Assembly (NCBI RefSeq): GCF_003429085.1
Contig: NZ_QVTC01000010.1
Coordinates: 1-47,875, forward strand
Source of the DNA: Bacillus sp. V59.32b
Lineage (GTDB): Bacteria; Bacillota; Bacilli; Bacillales; DSM-1321
Reading direction: 5' to 3'
Length of the DNA stretch: 47,875 bases
Numbering within the stretch: position 1 is the first letter of the stretch; each line of letters opens with the position of its first letter. The position numbers were made by a program, and so were the translations under genes. This document shows positions 1 through 8,829 of the stretch, one piece after another. The notes under the pieces were generated by a model. That model had not been told where the DNA came from. It made no database searches and was given only the letters and a program-made list of their open reading frames with translations.

Positions 1-38
1 TGAGGAGGCTTGCCAGTTCGTCCGCGGAAAGCGAGTAG
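1..38. repeat. Possible Bacillus-type dispersed repeat fragment
   Basis: The first bases read, on the minus strand, as CTCGCTTTCCGCGG followed by a short variable stretch and GCCTCCTC. I recall this pattern from intergenic DNA of many Bacillus genomes. Only part of the unit is inside the window and no gene is visible in it. The stretch up to about base 150 holds nothing else I can support. Confidence 0.35.
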
Positions 39-149
39 ATTCCATGACCATTTGAAAATTAACAATGGAATTTAACAGAGCTTAATAAAAAGGAGACTGA
101 CCATGCTTCCTAAGTAACTCAGCAATAAATATTCATAAACGTAAGTAAC

Positions 150-174
150 ATTAAAAGGTGAAGGGACCTTTAAT
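150..174 (-). terminator. Weak terminator hairpin after the TVP38 gene
   Basis: ATTAAAAGGT and ACCTTTAAT form an inverted repeat directly behind the stop of the minus-strand TVP38 gene. The T-run on the minus strand is poor, so termination efficiency is doubtful. Confidence 0.4.
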
Positions 175-175
175 T

Positions 176-673
176 TTAGTTATGTAAACGTCGGTTAAAC
201 CACGTTTTATAAAACAAGATGATGATTATGAGGAAAATCAAATAAAAGATAGCGCTTATTAATAATTTAGGCAATGATGAGATGTAGGTTAGAAAAGCGA
301 TGCCAACTACACCCGAATATATATTAACCACAGGGGGAGGAATAACAGGGATTGTTCTTGCAATAAAAATGGCAACAAAAGCGTTTTTTTGAATCATTCG
401 CTGAAATTTATCAATTCCTTTAAACCTTTTCAAATACACACTAAAAAAGTCGGTAAAAAAATAGCGTGCAGATAAAAAATAGATGGCAGAAGAAATTATC
501 CTTCCAAACCAGTTGACCAGTGCCCCGACAACCAAACCATATTTCGCACCCATTAAACCAGAAAATAAAGTAAAGGGGATAATCGGGATGGTGGCAATAA
601 ACGCTGAGAATAGAAACATAAGGGGTAAATGCGTATTTTCTTCAATTTCATTTGGGTGGTTTCGGAATACCAT
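176..673 (-). CDS. TVP38/TMEM64 (VTT/DedA-like) membrane protein
   Basis: Polytopic membrane protein of 165 aa with the family signature near the centre: an [13 protein letters not shown] segment followed by YSGVVGI. N-terminal hydrophobic segments contain [18 protein letters not shown]/DedA-type proteins are thought to act in membrane lipid or lipid-carrier translocation; the substrate here is unknown. The start overlaps the 3' end of the upstream oxalate decarboxylase gene by 26 bases, so the two are probably co-transcribed and translationally coupled. The protein is slightly short for the family (often about 190-220 aa), so the N-terminal helix may be reduced. Confidence 0.8.
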   Translation of the reverse strand: MVFRNHPNEIEENTHLPLMFLFSAFIATIPIIPFTLFSGLMGAKYGLVVGALVNWFGRIISSAIYFLSARYFFTDFFSVYLKRFKGIDKFQRMIQKNAFVAIFIARTIPVIPPPVVNIYSGVVGIAFLTYISSLPKLLISAIFYLIFLIIIILFYKTWFNRRLHN

Positions 674-1841
674 TGTATTTGACGACTGGCCATTTTTCCT
701 TCCGTAATGAGTTCATCAGTTCCGGTCCTACACTCAGGTGATCCTGTACTAGTTCTTTTGGAGTCAGAGCCATCCACTGATTTAAGGACACGTCGGCAAA
801 ACGATTACTCTTGAACATCTCCAGAAACCATAGGCTTTGGTTGCCTGTATTTTGGATGTAATGTCCCATGGAGAACGGTACATATCCTACATCACCAGCC
901 CGATAATTAAATGTTCGGGCCTTACCACTCGAAGCGAATACTGTCATGCGCCCGGTTCCCGAGAGGTAATACTGCCACTCATCGTTATTCGGATGCCAAT
1001 GCATTTCTCTCATTCCTCCGGGTTTGATTTCAACCAATGCCGCCGCGATTGAAGTGGAAATGGGAAAGTTGGTGGAGTCAACTATACGTACCGTACCGCC
1101 AGAAGTTATGATTGGATCCTGTGCAAGCAGCCGATATGTCATGCTTTTTGGCACAGTACCATAAGGATCAGACACATGCTGGCTTTCCAGTGAGCCAGGC
1201 ACTTTTGCTTGGAAAATGTACCGCTGTTTTGTAGGGATGTGAGCAAAGGTACTTTTAGGCACTCCAAAATTCGCAGCCAGCACGTCCTTTGGAGTATGTG
1301 CGAACCAATCGGTAATAGTAAAGGTATTGAGTTCGGAGAAGTTCCCGTCGTCGAAGACGAGAAGAAATTCACAGCCTTCCTCCAGCCCTTGAATCGAGTG
1401 TGGAATTCCGGCTGGAAAGAACCATAAATCTCCTGGACCGACATCGGCAATAAAGTTCCGCCCATCCTGGTCGACCGAGGTGATTCGAGCACCACCCAAA
1501 ATCATATAGGCCCATTCTGCTTGCTTATGCCAATGTAACTCACGTACACCACCAGGGGTCAGGCGCATGTTCACCCCCGCAAGCGTTGTTGCGATCGGCA
1601 GTTCTCTAACTGTTACTTCCCGTGACCAACCGCCGTGATTTAACTGCATATGTGTATCGGAAAAAGAGAATTTTAAGTTAGGCACCGCTCCTGCGTCGGT
1701 GGCTGGCGGAACTAGCATGTCAGGGTTCTCAATATCCCTCATGACATCTCGAGGCCCGAAATCGGTTGCGCCTGCACCATCATTCCTTATCGGCTGCGGT
1801 ACATTTCCGTATGAAGTTTGATTCCAATGGCTTTTTTTCAA
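648..1841 (-). CDS. Bicupin oxalate decarboxylase (OxdC/OxdD type)
   Basis: Converts oxalate to formate and CO2 using Mn. The 397-aa protein has two cupin domains. The N-terminal site shows H103, H105, E109 and H148; the C-terminal site shows H281, H283, E288 and H327. These are offset by exactly eight residues from the Mn ligands of B. subtilis OxdC. The lid glutamate is present as E170 in an SELNT lid (SENST in OxdC), and the second-site acid is E341. The intact lid Glu argues for decarboxylase rather than oxidase activity. In B. subtilis the paralogue OxdD is a spore-coat protein, and the downstream cotA-like and tgl-like genes make a spore role attractive here, but OxdC and OxdD cannot be told apart with certainty. 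Confidence 0.92.
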   Translation of the reverse strand: MKKSHWNQTSYGNVPQPIRNDGAGATDFGPRDVMRDIENPDMLVPPATDAGAVPNLKFSFSDTHMQLNHGGWSREVTVRELPIATTLAGVNMRLTPGGVRELHWHKQAEWAYMILGGARITSVDQDGRNFIADVGPGDLWFFPAGIPHSIQGLEEGCEFLLVFDDGNFSELNTFTITDWFAHTPKDVLAANFGVPKSTFAHIPTKQRYIFQAKVPGSLESQHVSDPYGTVPKSMTYRLLAQDPIITSGGTVRIVDSTNFPISTSIAAALVEIKPGGMREMHWHPNNDEWQYYLSGTGRMTVFASSGKARTFNYRAGDVGYVPFSMGHYIQNTGNQSLWFLEMFKSNRFADVSLNQWMALTPKELVQDHLSVGPELMNSLRKEKWPVVKYNGIPKPPK

Positions 1842-1959
1842 AGCGATATGCTCCCTTCGTTGGGATTGGTTGGTATAAAATATCTCAGTTTATGTTTAAC
1901 CAGGAAAAAGGTACTTGCGGTAGTTAAGCAAGAATAGAGGATTGACAGGATACAGTCGA

Positions 1960-3492
1960 TCATCGGATAACGATATATGGTCTCATCATTTCATAATCCT
2001 CGTGCTCCAAAATATGGCAGTGCCATACATACAATCCGGTAAAAGGACCAAATTTCATGATAATTCTAGTTACCTGGTTAGGATTAGCTCTTACTGTATC
2101 TTTCCCTCCTTGTTCTTGGGGTTCCGGAGGCATTGCCGGGCCCGTATAATGGATAACCCCTTCCTTGTTATACTTTTCCACATCGAAATCTCTCCGGTCT
2201 AATATTTGAAAATCAATTAAGTGAAGATGAATAGGGTGTGCATCCGTAGTTAAGTTAATTAGATACCAAATTTCGGTTGATCCCAATTTTGGATTTTCTG
2301 TTATGGGGGCATCCCACTGTTTATTATCCAATAGCATGAATTCACGGCCGTACTTATCCATATTGTCGTTTAATGTTAGATATCGTGTCTTTGAAGCTGT
2401 CTGTTCGTTTATTTTTGGAAGAGGCATCATATAAGCCGGAATAACACTTGTATCAACATTTGACAGTGGAAGTGTCACTCTAAATTGCATTACAGTACCT
2501 GTATTTTCATCCACTGGATCTCCGGTTGGAAAAGGAGCGGGGGCATCATTTGTCAGGATAATATTCTTGCCATGAAGATTGGTAAAATCAATAATTACAT
2601 CAGCTCGTTCTGCAGGTGCCAACATGATTTCTTTGACTCCAATAGGATATTGCATCAATCCTGCATCCGTCGCGATTTGATAAAAAAGTTGTCCTGAATC
2701 CAGCTTCATCCTGTAAAAACGGGTGTTGGATGCGTTTAACAACCTAAATCGATATTTACGTGGTTCCACTTTTAAATAGGGCCATACTTTGCCATTCACC
2801 AGGATGGTATCCCCAATAAATTCAGGAACGATCGACGTTTCCAACTCCGGGACTGGTTTTTCCGGTTGCCTCGGGTAATATAGAGAACCATTTTTATTAA
2901 AAGTCTTGTCCTGTATCATAAGAGGGACCTCATATTTCCCATGTGGCAAATTCAATAAACGTTCCTGCTGATCTCTGATCAGATAGAATCCTGCCAATCC
3001 AGCATATACATTGAGCCTCGTGATACCAAGCGTATGGTCATGATACCAGAGTGTGCAAGCTCGATTGCAATTTTCATATTGATATATTTGCTTTCTAAAA
3101 AAGGGACCGACTTGTTTGAATCCCTTTGTAAACCAAGCCTCGGGGTATCCATCGCTTTCCCATTCAACACAAGCGCCATGTACGTGTACCACGGTTCGAA
3201 CTTCCGGTACATCCTTATGGGCACCATGCACCGTATAGTCAACAGGCAAAAGATGCTTATCTGGAAGATTATTAATCCATTTAATAAACACTTTTTCTCC
3301 GGTCTCTACTTCAATGGTAGGTCCTGGATAGCTGCCTTCATAACCCCATACCGTTGTATCATTTAACTCACTATGGAGTGATTGCTTAAATTCCGTCATA
3401 TTCACTTCATAATAAGTATGAGACTGATTTTTCCACCGAGGCTTCAACCTAGGAGGAATGGGGAGTTCATCTATGAATTTAGAAAGAACCAT
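1960..3492 (-). CDS. cotA: CotA-type spore-coat laccase (multicopper oxidase)
   Basis: Three-cupredoxin multicopper oxidase, 510 aa, closely matching B. subtilis CotA in length and residue positions. Copper ligands are visible in order: HVH (103-105), WYHDH (149-153), HPIHLHL (about 419-425) and HCHILEHEDYEMM (491-503), with C492 as type-1 copper thiolate and M502 as axial ligand. CotA oxidises phenolics and bilirubin and makes brown spore pigment. The ATG is preceded by a clear AAAGGAG ribosome binding site. There is no signal peptide, as expected for a coat protein loaded from the mother cell. A decayed copy of the C-terminus of a second laccase lies about 1.1 kb away on the other strand. 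Confidence 0.93.
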   Translation of the reverse strand: MVLSKFIDELPIPPRLKPRWKNQSHTYYEVNMTEFKQSLHSELNDTTVWGYEGSYPGPTIEVETGEKVFIKWINNLPDKHLLPVDYTVHGAHKDVPEVRTVVHVHGACVEWESDGYPEAWFTKGFKQVGPFFRKQIYQYENCNRACTLWYHDHTLGITRLNVYAGLAGFYLIRDQQERLLNLPHGKYEVPLMIQDKTFNKNGSLYYPRQPEKPVPELETSIVPEFIGDTILVNGKVWPYLKVEPRKYRFRLLNASNTRFYRMKLDSGQLFYQIATDAGLMQYPIGVKEIMLAPAERADVIIDFTNLHGKNIILTNDAPAPFPTGDPVDENTGTVMQFRVTLPLSNVDTSVIPAYMMPLPKINEQTASKTRYLTLNDNMDKYGREFMLLDNKQWDAPITENPKLGSTEIWYLINLTTDAHPIHLHLIDFQILDRRDFDVEKYNKEGVIHYTGPAMPPEPQEQGGKDTVRANPNQVTRIIMKFGPFTGLYVWHCHILEHEDYEMMRPYIVIR

Positions 3493-3503
3493 ATTTCCGC
3501 TCC

Positions 3504-3549
3504 TTTATAACCTGCTAATTAGAATTACCTTCTTTATAAAGGTTATAAA
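3504..3549. promoter_or_regulatory. Palindrome in the cotA leader
   Basis: TTTATAACCT (3504-3513) and AGGTTATAAA (3540-3549) are perfect 10-bp inverted arms separated by 26 bases, directly upstream of the cotA ribosome binding site. This could be a regulator operator or a leader hairpin. The regulator is not known. Confidence 0.4.
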
Positions 3550-3772
3550 TCTTACAAGCCATGTATGACAACTTCAAATGGTTCTTTCCTAAACAAATCG
3601 TGCGATTGTGCCAGAATACAAAAAACAAAAGAGACGTACGTTGCTGTTCACCTGGCGGCTACTATTTTAATGATTAAAATTTATCCTGCATACATGAATA
3701 GGCATTCACCTATATTTGCCAAAGTGAGTATATTATTGCAGATGAGAATTTTATTAACATGGAGGAATCAAC

Positions 3773-4555
3773 GTGGGTTACTTTGTAACTGTAGAACCAG
3801 GCGTAAAAATATATGTTGAAGATGTAAATCCGGGGGGCAACAAGACAATCCTGTTTATACATGGTTGGCCGTTAAACCATAAGCAGTTTGAATATCAGTT
3901 TAATGTTCTTCCTGCAATGGGATATCGATGTATAGGCATTGACTGGAGGGGGTACGGTAAATCGGATAAACCAATGAGTGGCTACAATTTTGACAAATTG
4001 GCAGACGATATCCGTACAGTAGTTGGTGCACTTCAATTAGACAATTTCACACTCGCGGGTCACTCCACCGGTGGCGCGATTGCGATTCGTTATATGGCCC
4101 GATACAATGGTTACGGAGTATCCAAACTTATCCTTATAGACGCTGCAGCTCCCACTGGCTTTACAAAAGAAACTGCTAATCAACTTCTTACTGAAACGTT
4201 AAATGACCGGCCAAAGATGATAAGAGGAGTAACGGACACCTTTTTCTTTCAGTATATAACCAGCCCATTCTCGGATTGGTTTTTTCAATTGGGATTACAG
4301 GCAGCAGGTTGGTCTACCGCGGCAATCATAGTTTCACTGAGAGATGAGAAGCTGTATGCTGATCTACCAAAAATATTAGTCCCTACTTTAATAATTCATG
4401 GCATTCACGATAAAGTAATCCCATTTGCACAAGCTCAGGAACTAAATCAAAAAATAAGAAATTCGCAGCTTGTCCCGTTTCAATACAGCGGTCATGGTCC
4501 TTTCTGGGAAGAACGTGACAAGTTTAACAAGCTGTTGACACAATTTATTGGATAG
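3773..4555 (+). CDS. Alpha/beta-hydrolase (chloroperoxidase/esterase-like)
   Basis: 260-aa alpha/beta-hydrolase. Visible elements are the oxyanion-hole segment HGWPLNHKQ (30-38), the nucleophile elbow GHSTGG with S98, a probable acid D213 in HGIHDKVIP, and the catalytic H241 in SGHGPFWEE near the C-terminus. The substrate is not predictable; close relatives are annotated as non-heme chloroperoxidases or arylesterases. The GTG start is supported by GGAGG seven bases upstream. It is transcribed away from cotA. Confidence 0.85.
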   Translation: MGYFVTVEPGVKIYVEDVNPGGNKTILFIHGWPLNHKQFEYQFNVLPAMGYRCIGIDWRGYGKSDKPMSGYNFDKLADDIRTVVGALQLDNFTLAGHSTGGAIAIRYMARYNGYGVSKLILIDAAAPTGFTKETANQLLTETLNDRPKMIRGVTDTFFFQYITSPFSDWFFQLGLQAAGWSTAAIIVSLRDEKLYADLPKILVPTLIIHGIHDKVIPFAQAQELNQKIRNSQLVPFQYSGHGPFWEERDKFNKLLTQFIG

Positions 4556-4570
4556 TATAGTTTTTGAAAT

Positions 4571-4656
4571 TATGACAGGAATAGAGTATATGACATACGT
4601 AACGATTTGGAGCACGAAGATTATGAAATGATGAGACCGTTAATGTTTACCCGATA
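4571..4656 (+). pseudogene. Relic of a second CotA-type laccase 3' end
   Basis: From 4607 the plus strand encodes LEHEDYEMMRP-LMFTR and a stop. This is the conserved C-terminal copper-binding end of CotA-type laccases (compare the ILEHEDYEMMRP end of the intact gene on the opposite strand). The preceding bases contain a TACGTA-like remnant where YVWHCH should be, so the HCH ligands are deleted or scrambled. No upstream laccase coding remains, because an unrelated hydrolase gene ends at 4555. The last residues differ from the intact gene, so it is not a recent exact duplication. Confidence 0.7.
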
Positions 4657-4674
4657 GTAGAGTAAAGAAAAAGA

Positions 4675-4696
4675 GCCTCCCATAAAACTGGGAGGC
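4675..4696 (-). terminator. Rho-independent terminator
   Basis: GCCTCCCA / TGGGAGGC stem with a six-base loop, followed on the minus strand by TCTTTTTCTTT. It terminates the cupredoxin gene read from the right. Confidence 0.85.
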
Positions 4697-4705
4697 CTTG
4701 ACGTT

Positions 4706-5143
4706 TCAATCCACTACGATATAAGCGATCATTGGACCGTTATTTTTGATGTCATGATGAGCGGTACAAATGAGCCGATAGACTCCTTCTTTCTTAATAC
4801 GTAAATTCAACACGGTTTCCTTGCCTTTTTTTACTGTCCCTTTAATGTTAGTACCTTCGATATAAAATGGATGTTCTTTCCCATTTACACCAAATATGCT
4901 TAATTTTAAAGGTTCATCTTTCGGTACATAAATCGTCCCGGGGTCCCATCGATATGCTTCAATTTCTTTCCCATCATCCCTTGTGGATTTAAATTCCCCG
5001 GTGACCATATTGATGGCGTATTTTTTTGCTGCAGTTGACGATCCTGATGTCTCGACAGCTTCCGGCCTTGTTATAAACCAGCCTCCAACTAAAAAGCAGA
5101 TGCAGATGGCTAAAAATAAAAACCATTTCTTTTCAATAAACAC
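4706..5143 (-). CDS. Membrane-anchored cupredoxin-domain protein
   Basis: Small secreted or membrane-anchored blue-copper-like protein. An N-terminal hydrophobic anchor (WFLFLAICICFLVGGWF) is followed by a cupredoxin fold. Likely copper ligands are His in EHPFYIEG, Cys and His in LICTAHHD, and Met in GPMIAY near the C-terminus. The start is uncertain. The reading frame is open to 5221 but that ATG lacks a ribosome binding site, whereas GGGAGG lies just upstream of the KKWFLF anchor; GTG at 5143 is the most usual candidate codon, with a long spacing. It may be an electron donor or copper protein functionally linked to the laccase. Confidence 0.7.
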   Translation of the reverse strand: MFIEKKWFLFLAICICFLVGGWFITRPEAVETSGSSTAAKKYAINMVTGEFKSTRDDGKEIEAYRWDPGTIYVPKDEPLKLSIFGVNGKEHPFYIEGTNIKGTVKKGKETVLNLRIKKEGVYRLICTAHHDIKNNGPMIAYIVVD

Positions 5144-5372
5144 AATCCTCAGAAAAACACCTCCCAAATCAGCTTGTCTCCTTAATATGTATGTGAAAGG
5201 GAGGGGAAAGTTGTCTATCATCTTAATTATATAAATCGACTTAAATCGCTCAATTTGGACGGCGTACGGTAACCTGATGGCTTTAAAAAAGGAGTTAGGA
5301 CTTATTTCGTGGAATAATTATAGTGTAAAGAACAAAGTAGTTAACTGAATATATAATATATTGGGAGGTCAT

Positions 5373-5591
5373 ATGAATCCTTTTATTAGCTTATTAATTT
5401 ATCCTGGAACATTGACAGCCATTTTGAGTTCCGTAGCCTTATATTTTTTTGTTAAGTTTTTTGAAAGGTTACCATCTTCTTATATGAGCATTATTATTAT
5501 TTCTTTAGTCATTATTATTTCTGTGAATGTATACCGTGGTATTGACTTTTTGTTCTGGTTATTTGATTTACCAAGCAATTTTCATTTCTAA
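5373..5591 (+). CDS. Small hydrophobic membrane protein
   Basis: 72-aa protein with two predicted membrane helices (about residues 5-28 and 38-58). The ATG at 5373 is placed six bases behind a TTGGGAGG ribosome binding site; an in-frame TTG further upstream overlaps that site and is not credible. I do not recognise a family. It is followed by a copy of the dispersed palindromic element. Confidence 0.6.
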   Translation: MNPFISLLIYPGTLTAILSSVALYFFVKFFERLPSSYMSIIIISLVIIISVNVYRGIDFLFWLFDLPSNFHF

Positions 5592-5660
5592 TATCGATTG
5601 CTCTTAATACTATTTCCAGTGTATATATTAATTTGATAAACAGGCTAAGTATTAATAGCT

Positions 5661-5695
5661 TTTTATTCAACTGACAGGGCAGGTTAGTTGAATAG
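5661..5695 (+). repeat. Dispersed palindromic element, short form
   Basis: Arms AACTGAC and GTTAGTT flank AGGGCAG (core 5669-5689), with TTATTC before and GAATAG after extending the palindrome. Same family as the copies that separate genes between 19 and 32 kb. Confidence 0.75.
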
Positions 5696-5878
5696 TAATA
5701 TGTAATCTAGGTTCAACAATCAGGCCAGATTGTGGAAAAGCATCTGGAATATTGGATTTTTATGGTTAAAAATAGATAGAATTGTGAAATATTCTTCTTA
5801 AACACTAACGAGGGACAAATACATAAATAAAGGTATGGTTTATTTAGGGTAAAGTAATCATACAAGGAGTGTGACATA

Positions 5879-6089
5879 GTGGAGAGACTGAAAAAAATGA
5901 AGTGAAGGACTAACAATAATAGGTGTATTTGCTGGAGGAGTCGCGGGGTGGGTAGTTAATACTGGGTTGAATAATATTACTGATACTGATATGACACACC
6001 TTTATGGAATATCAATATTCTTAGGAGTGATTGTTGGGTTACTATGGGATATAGCAGATAAGTTAAACGGGATTAAGAATAAATATTGA
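5879..6089 (+). pseudogene. Frameshifted small membrane protein gene
   Basis: A GTG start at 5879 behind AAGGAG opens VERLKKMK and hits TGA. One base out of register the frame continues as EGLTIIGVFAGGVAGWVVN and on through a second hydrophobic segment (GISIFLGVIVGLLWD) to a TGA at 6087. The second frame has no start codon of its own before the first helix. A one-base indel near 5904 explains both observations. The original product was a membrane protein of about 69 aa with two helices; I do not recognise a family. Confidence 0.6.
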
Positions 6090-6101
6090 AAGGAGGAAGG
6101 A

Positions 6102-6347
6102 GTAGAAGTAACAATAGACCCTACTGACTTCATATCTTTTGCTTTTGAAGCTAATGGGAATACTACTATGTATCAAAGACAAACTGGTGATGTTCTAATA
6201 TATGCTTCTGACCATGATTTTTTTGATTTTATTAAACCATATAAAAAATATCCTAAATATACAGTTTATGAATTTAAAAACTGCCACTCGTTTAGTGAAT
6301 GGGTCGAAAGAATTGCTGTACAATGGTTAAACCATATACAAAAATAA
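6102..6347 (+). pseudogene. Small hypothetical gene with lost start codon
   Basis: An 81-codon open frame (begins VEVTIDPTDFISFAFEANG, ends QWLNHIQK) sits five bases behind a textbook AAGGAGG site, but the codon at the start position is GTA rather than GTG or ATG. No other start codon is placed to preserve the N-terminus. It follows the frameshifted membrane gene in the same frame, so the two were probably one operon. The function is unknown. It could still be weakly translated from GTA. Confidence 0.5.
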
Positions 6348-6532
6348 GATGCTTTTGTTGAATAATCCATGCCATTCGGAAGGGTTTTTTTATTTAAAAA
6401 GTATATTCCTAAATATCCAGACTGGTACAAAGTGGGAATCTCAAGAGGTTGCTTGATATAAGCACTAAATTGGACCAGAATTGTATCAAAGTATTGTTCA
6501 TTAAAGATAAGCCCTCCAACGGAGAGCTTTAA

Positions 6533-6564
6533 CTTGTTCAACTAATGGGTGGTTTAGTTGAAGA
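6533..6564 (+). repeat. Dispersed palindromic element, diverged copy
   Basis: CTTGTTCAACTAA, then TGGGTGG, then TTTAGTTGAAGA, matching the element family found repeatedly between 19 and 32 kb. Confidence 0.65.
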
Positions 6565-6607
6565 TCCAGCGGCTGCATTCAGGTGGAGAAATATAGGCCA
6601 TCTGGTA

Positions 6608-7444
6608 CTACACCTTATTTAAATAATATAGATATCGATTACATGAAATCGAACTTTCGTTATGGTGTATTACGGGATGTTGAATTTTATTAGTTGTATA
6701 ACCTCGAGTTAGTATCGAAATTTGCGCCAAATGTTTAAAAGCTGGCCTAATGACAGAATTTATCAGATAGGCTGATTGATTACTCCCCGGCTTTCGAGTT
6801 TTATTCAGAGCTTGAATCATTTGTTTAGCGGTACGTATACCTAATCCATGCCCAAAATACGTGCCATCTCCAAGAACAACGGCACTTTCTCCTCTCCACC
6901 AGTAGGTATTTGGATCAAAGTCCGGATTATTAAAATAAACAACATCTCCAGGAATGAAATGGTCTATATCAATGCTTTGTAACCCAAGATCAGAATCGGT
7001 ATGCCAGCTGTATAAATAAAGGTTTTTGAATATTTGATTAAATAACTGTTCACCAATACTGTTTAGAACGGCATGGTAATAGATAATCACCGTTGCCGTT
7101 GCGCATTCAAACGCATACAGTGAACTGTTCCTGTAAATGTCCTGGATCGCATCAGATGGCATTACATCACGCCTCAGCATGAATCCGCCCGCCTTTGTCA
7201 AATGCCAGTATTGGGCATTGCAACGAGATCTTGCAAAGATTTCAAACCGCGCACGACCTTGATTCATGGCCCTTGCACTTAATATGATGTTTTTGCGCAG
7301 TTTGAGTTCAAACGATAATTCTTCAATGGAATTATACGAATGAATCACCGGATCTTCATGCATTCGTTGAATGATTACACTTTCAATACTTCCAGACGGC
7401 CACATGCCACTTTGTTGAAAAGGCTTTCCCAATAGTTGTATCAT
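6608..7444 (-). CDS. tgl: Spore-coat protein-glutamine gamma-glutamyltransferase
   Basis: Transglutaminase that cross-links spore-coat proteins through epsilon-(gamma-glutamyl)lysine bonds. The protein matches B. subtilis Tgl through most of its length: FELKLRKNI near residue 45, the catalytic Cys114 in YAFECATATVIIYY, then WWRGESAVVLGDGTYFGHGLGI and QSAYL near the C-terminus. At 278 aa it is about 30 residues longer than the 245-aa B. subtilis protein. The extra C-terminal tail looks unstructured and may come from loss of the original stop. ATG at 7444 follows a TTGAGGG ribosome binding site better than the in-frame TTG at 7456. It fits the nearby cotA and oxalate decarboxylase genes as a spore-coat group. 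Confidence 0.9.
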   Translation of the reverse strand: MIQLLGKPFQQSGMWPSGSIESVIIQRMHEDPVIHSYNSIEELSFELKLRKNIILSARAMNQGRARFEIFARSRCNAQYWHLTKAGGFMLRRDVMPSDAIQDIYRNSSLYAFECATATVIIYYHAVLNSIGEQLFNQIFKNLYLYSWHTDSDLGLQSIDIDHFIPGDVVYFNNPDFDPNTYWWRGESAVVLGDGTYFGHGLGIRTAKQMIQALNKTRKPGSNQSAYLINSVIRPAFKHLAQISILTRGYTTNKIQHPVIHHNESSISCNRYLYYLNKV

Positions 7445-7746
7445 ACTATCCCTCAATCCAAGCTAAAGTATCTTTTCTGTTATTGCCTAGCGTATTCAAT
7501 TCTTCGGTTTAATGTGTATAAAGATAATACGTAAGGCTGTAAAGGTCTTCACTGAATGAACGAAGGCTACTTACGAACGTTCTCCGAAGTCAGTCATTCA
7601 GCAGTAGGGAATATCATCGGGACCCGCATGTCTCCTTGGATAAAGGACTCTTCGTATAGAGGATAATCAAAATGTCATGGCTTATAAACTATAATTTCCG
7701 CCTGCCTGGTTATCTTCATCTGAGGAGGGTAATCAGGTTTACTTAA

Positions 7747-7944
7747 TGTTCGGACACAGGAGCCGCCTCGAATCCCAGAAGCGGTTTTGTAAATTCCAAC
7801 AATCCGATTGGCTTGCCTTTTGCAACTATGTTCATTTTAGGGAAGTTATTGGAAGTGGACAATTATTGTAAAAAAGACGCTCTACAGTTATATACTTTTA
7901 GACAGACCAGCTATCGCTGGCGATATAAGTCAGATACTTTTTAA
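7747..7944 (+). other. Unassigned open frame without a start codon
   Basis: The 670-base gap between tgl and the iron-chaperone relic contains one 65-codon open frame (begins CSDTGAASNPRSGFVNSNNP) bounded by stops and lacking a usable start. It may be a fragment of an old gene; I do not recognise it. The rest of 7445-8110 shows nothing I can support. Confidence 0.25.
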
Positions 7945-8114
7945 AGCCTCTAATATGCTTTTAAAGACATTTTGACTATCCAGGTTGTAAAATATATAGT
8001 TGGAAATATGAGTTGTTTAAGAACGTGTCTGAGCGGTTCTGTGAGGAGTTTTAACAACGAATGGGTTTGAGGGACTTCTCTGAACGACGTAATTTTTATT
8101 TTAGGAGGAAAAAG

Positions 8115-8489
8115 ATGGAATTTTTCGCAGAATATTAAGCGCATATTGATAACCCGCAACATCGGATCCGAACGGAAGAAGTTTTGACTTGGGTAACTAA
8201 GAAATTTCCAAAAATTTAATGCCAAAAATTGCGTGGAATCAGCCTATGTTTACCAATCACGGCACATTTATTATTGGCTTTAGCGTAGCCAAACATCATT
8301 TGGCTGTTGCCCCTGAAAGGGCAGGGGATTAATCATTTTTCTGATGACATTGTGCAGGCTGGCTATGTTCACAGCAAGGAGTTGGTAAGTATCCAGTGGG
8401 ATAGTCCGGTTGATTTCTCATTACTTGAGAAAATGATCGAGTTTAATATTTTGGATAAGGCAGACTGTTCAACTTTTTGGCGGAAATAA
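8115..8489 (+). pseudogene. fra: Broken frataxin-like iron chaperone gene (Fra/YdhG, DUF1801)
   Basis: The pieces read MEFFAEY, then [39 protein letters not shown] and [19 protein letters not shown], then [19 protein letters not shown] and the typical end DKADCSTFWRK. This is the full length of the DUF1801 iron-chaperone family (Fra/YdhG in B. subtilis). It is broken by an in-frame TAA after codon 7 and by frameshifts near 8218 and 8328. The ribosome binding site TTAGGAGG and the ATG are intact. The function was probably iron delivery for Fe-S or haem assembly. Confidence 0.85.
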
Positions 8490-8637
8490 AAAAATAGAGA
8501 AAGGAAAATAAAAAAAAGTCTGTTATCAGATCCTTTTTTGGTGTTTTTTTATGCCGTGATCCAAATTCCAAAACTTACTTGTAACATAAAGCGAGCTGCA
8601 ATCGATTGTTTAATGGAAGATGGTCCCATGTGATGAT

Positions 8638-8824
8638 ATGTTTATTTCTCCGATGCTTCTCCATAAAAAGGTAATAACCTGGACGGCGAACTAATCATGA
8701 CAGAAACACTGATAGACTTGCAAAAACTGTTTGGTTTGAAGGTAAGGGCATCGAACTGTTCGATATATGTAGTAGTAAGGGCCTGGAAGGGATCGTGCAT
8801 AAGGATGCAGAATCCAAATATTGA
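8638..8824 (+). pseudogene. Relic of an ATP-dependent DNA ligase gene
   Basis: The start encodes MFISPMLLHKK, the usual N-terminus of short Bacillus ATP-dependent DNA ligases. A frame-shifted piece follows with LDGELIMTET, and then GKGIELFDICSSKGLEGIVHKDAESKY, which corresponds to the conserved KGLEGIV region (motif IV). Most of the middle is deleted. The remnant stops exactly where the iteron-like 17-mers begin, which suggests truncation by the neighbouring element. Confidence 0.75.
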
Positions 8825-8829
8825 CTGAA

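Noticed and set aside
837-1427. Plus-strand open frames opposite the oxalate decarboxylase gene
   Set aside because: They are antisense shadows of a well-conserved coding sequence, with no ribosome binding sites.
3565-3819. Plus-strand frame of 84 codons before the alpha/beta-hydrolase
   Set aside because: It lacks a ribosome binding site, has no family resemblance, and overlaps the well-supported hydrolase start.
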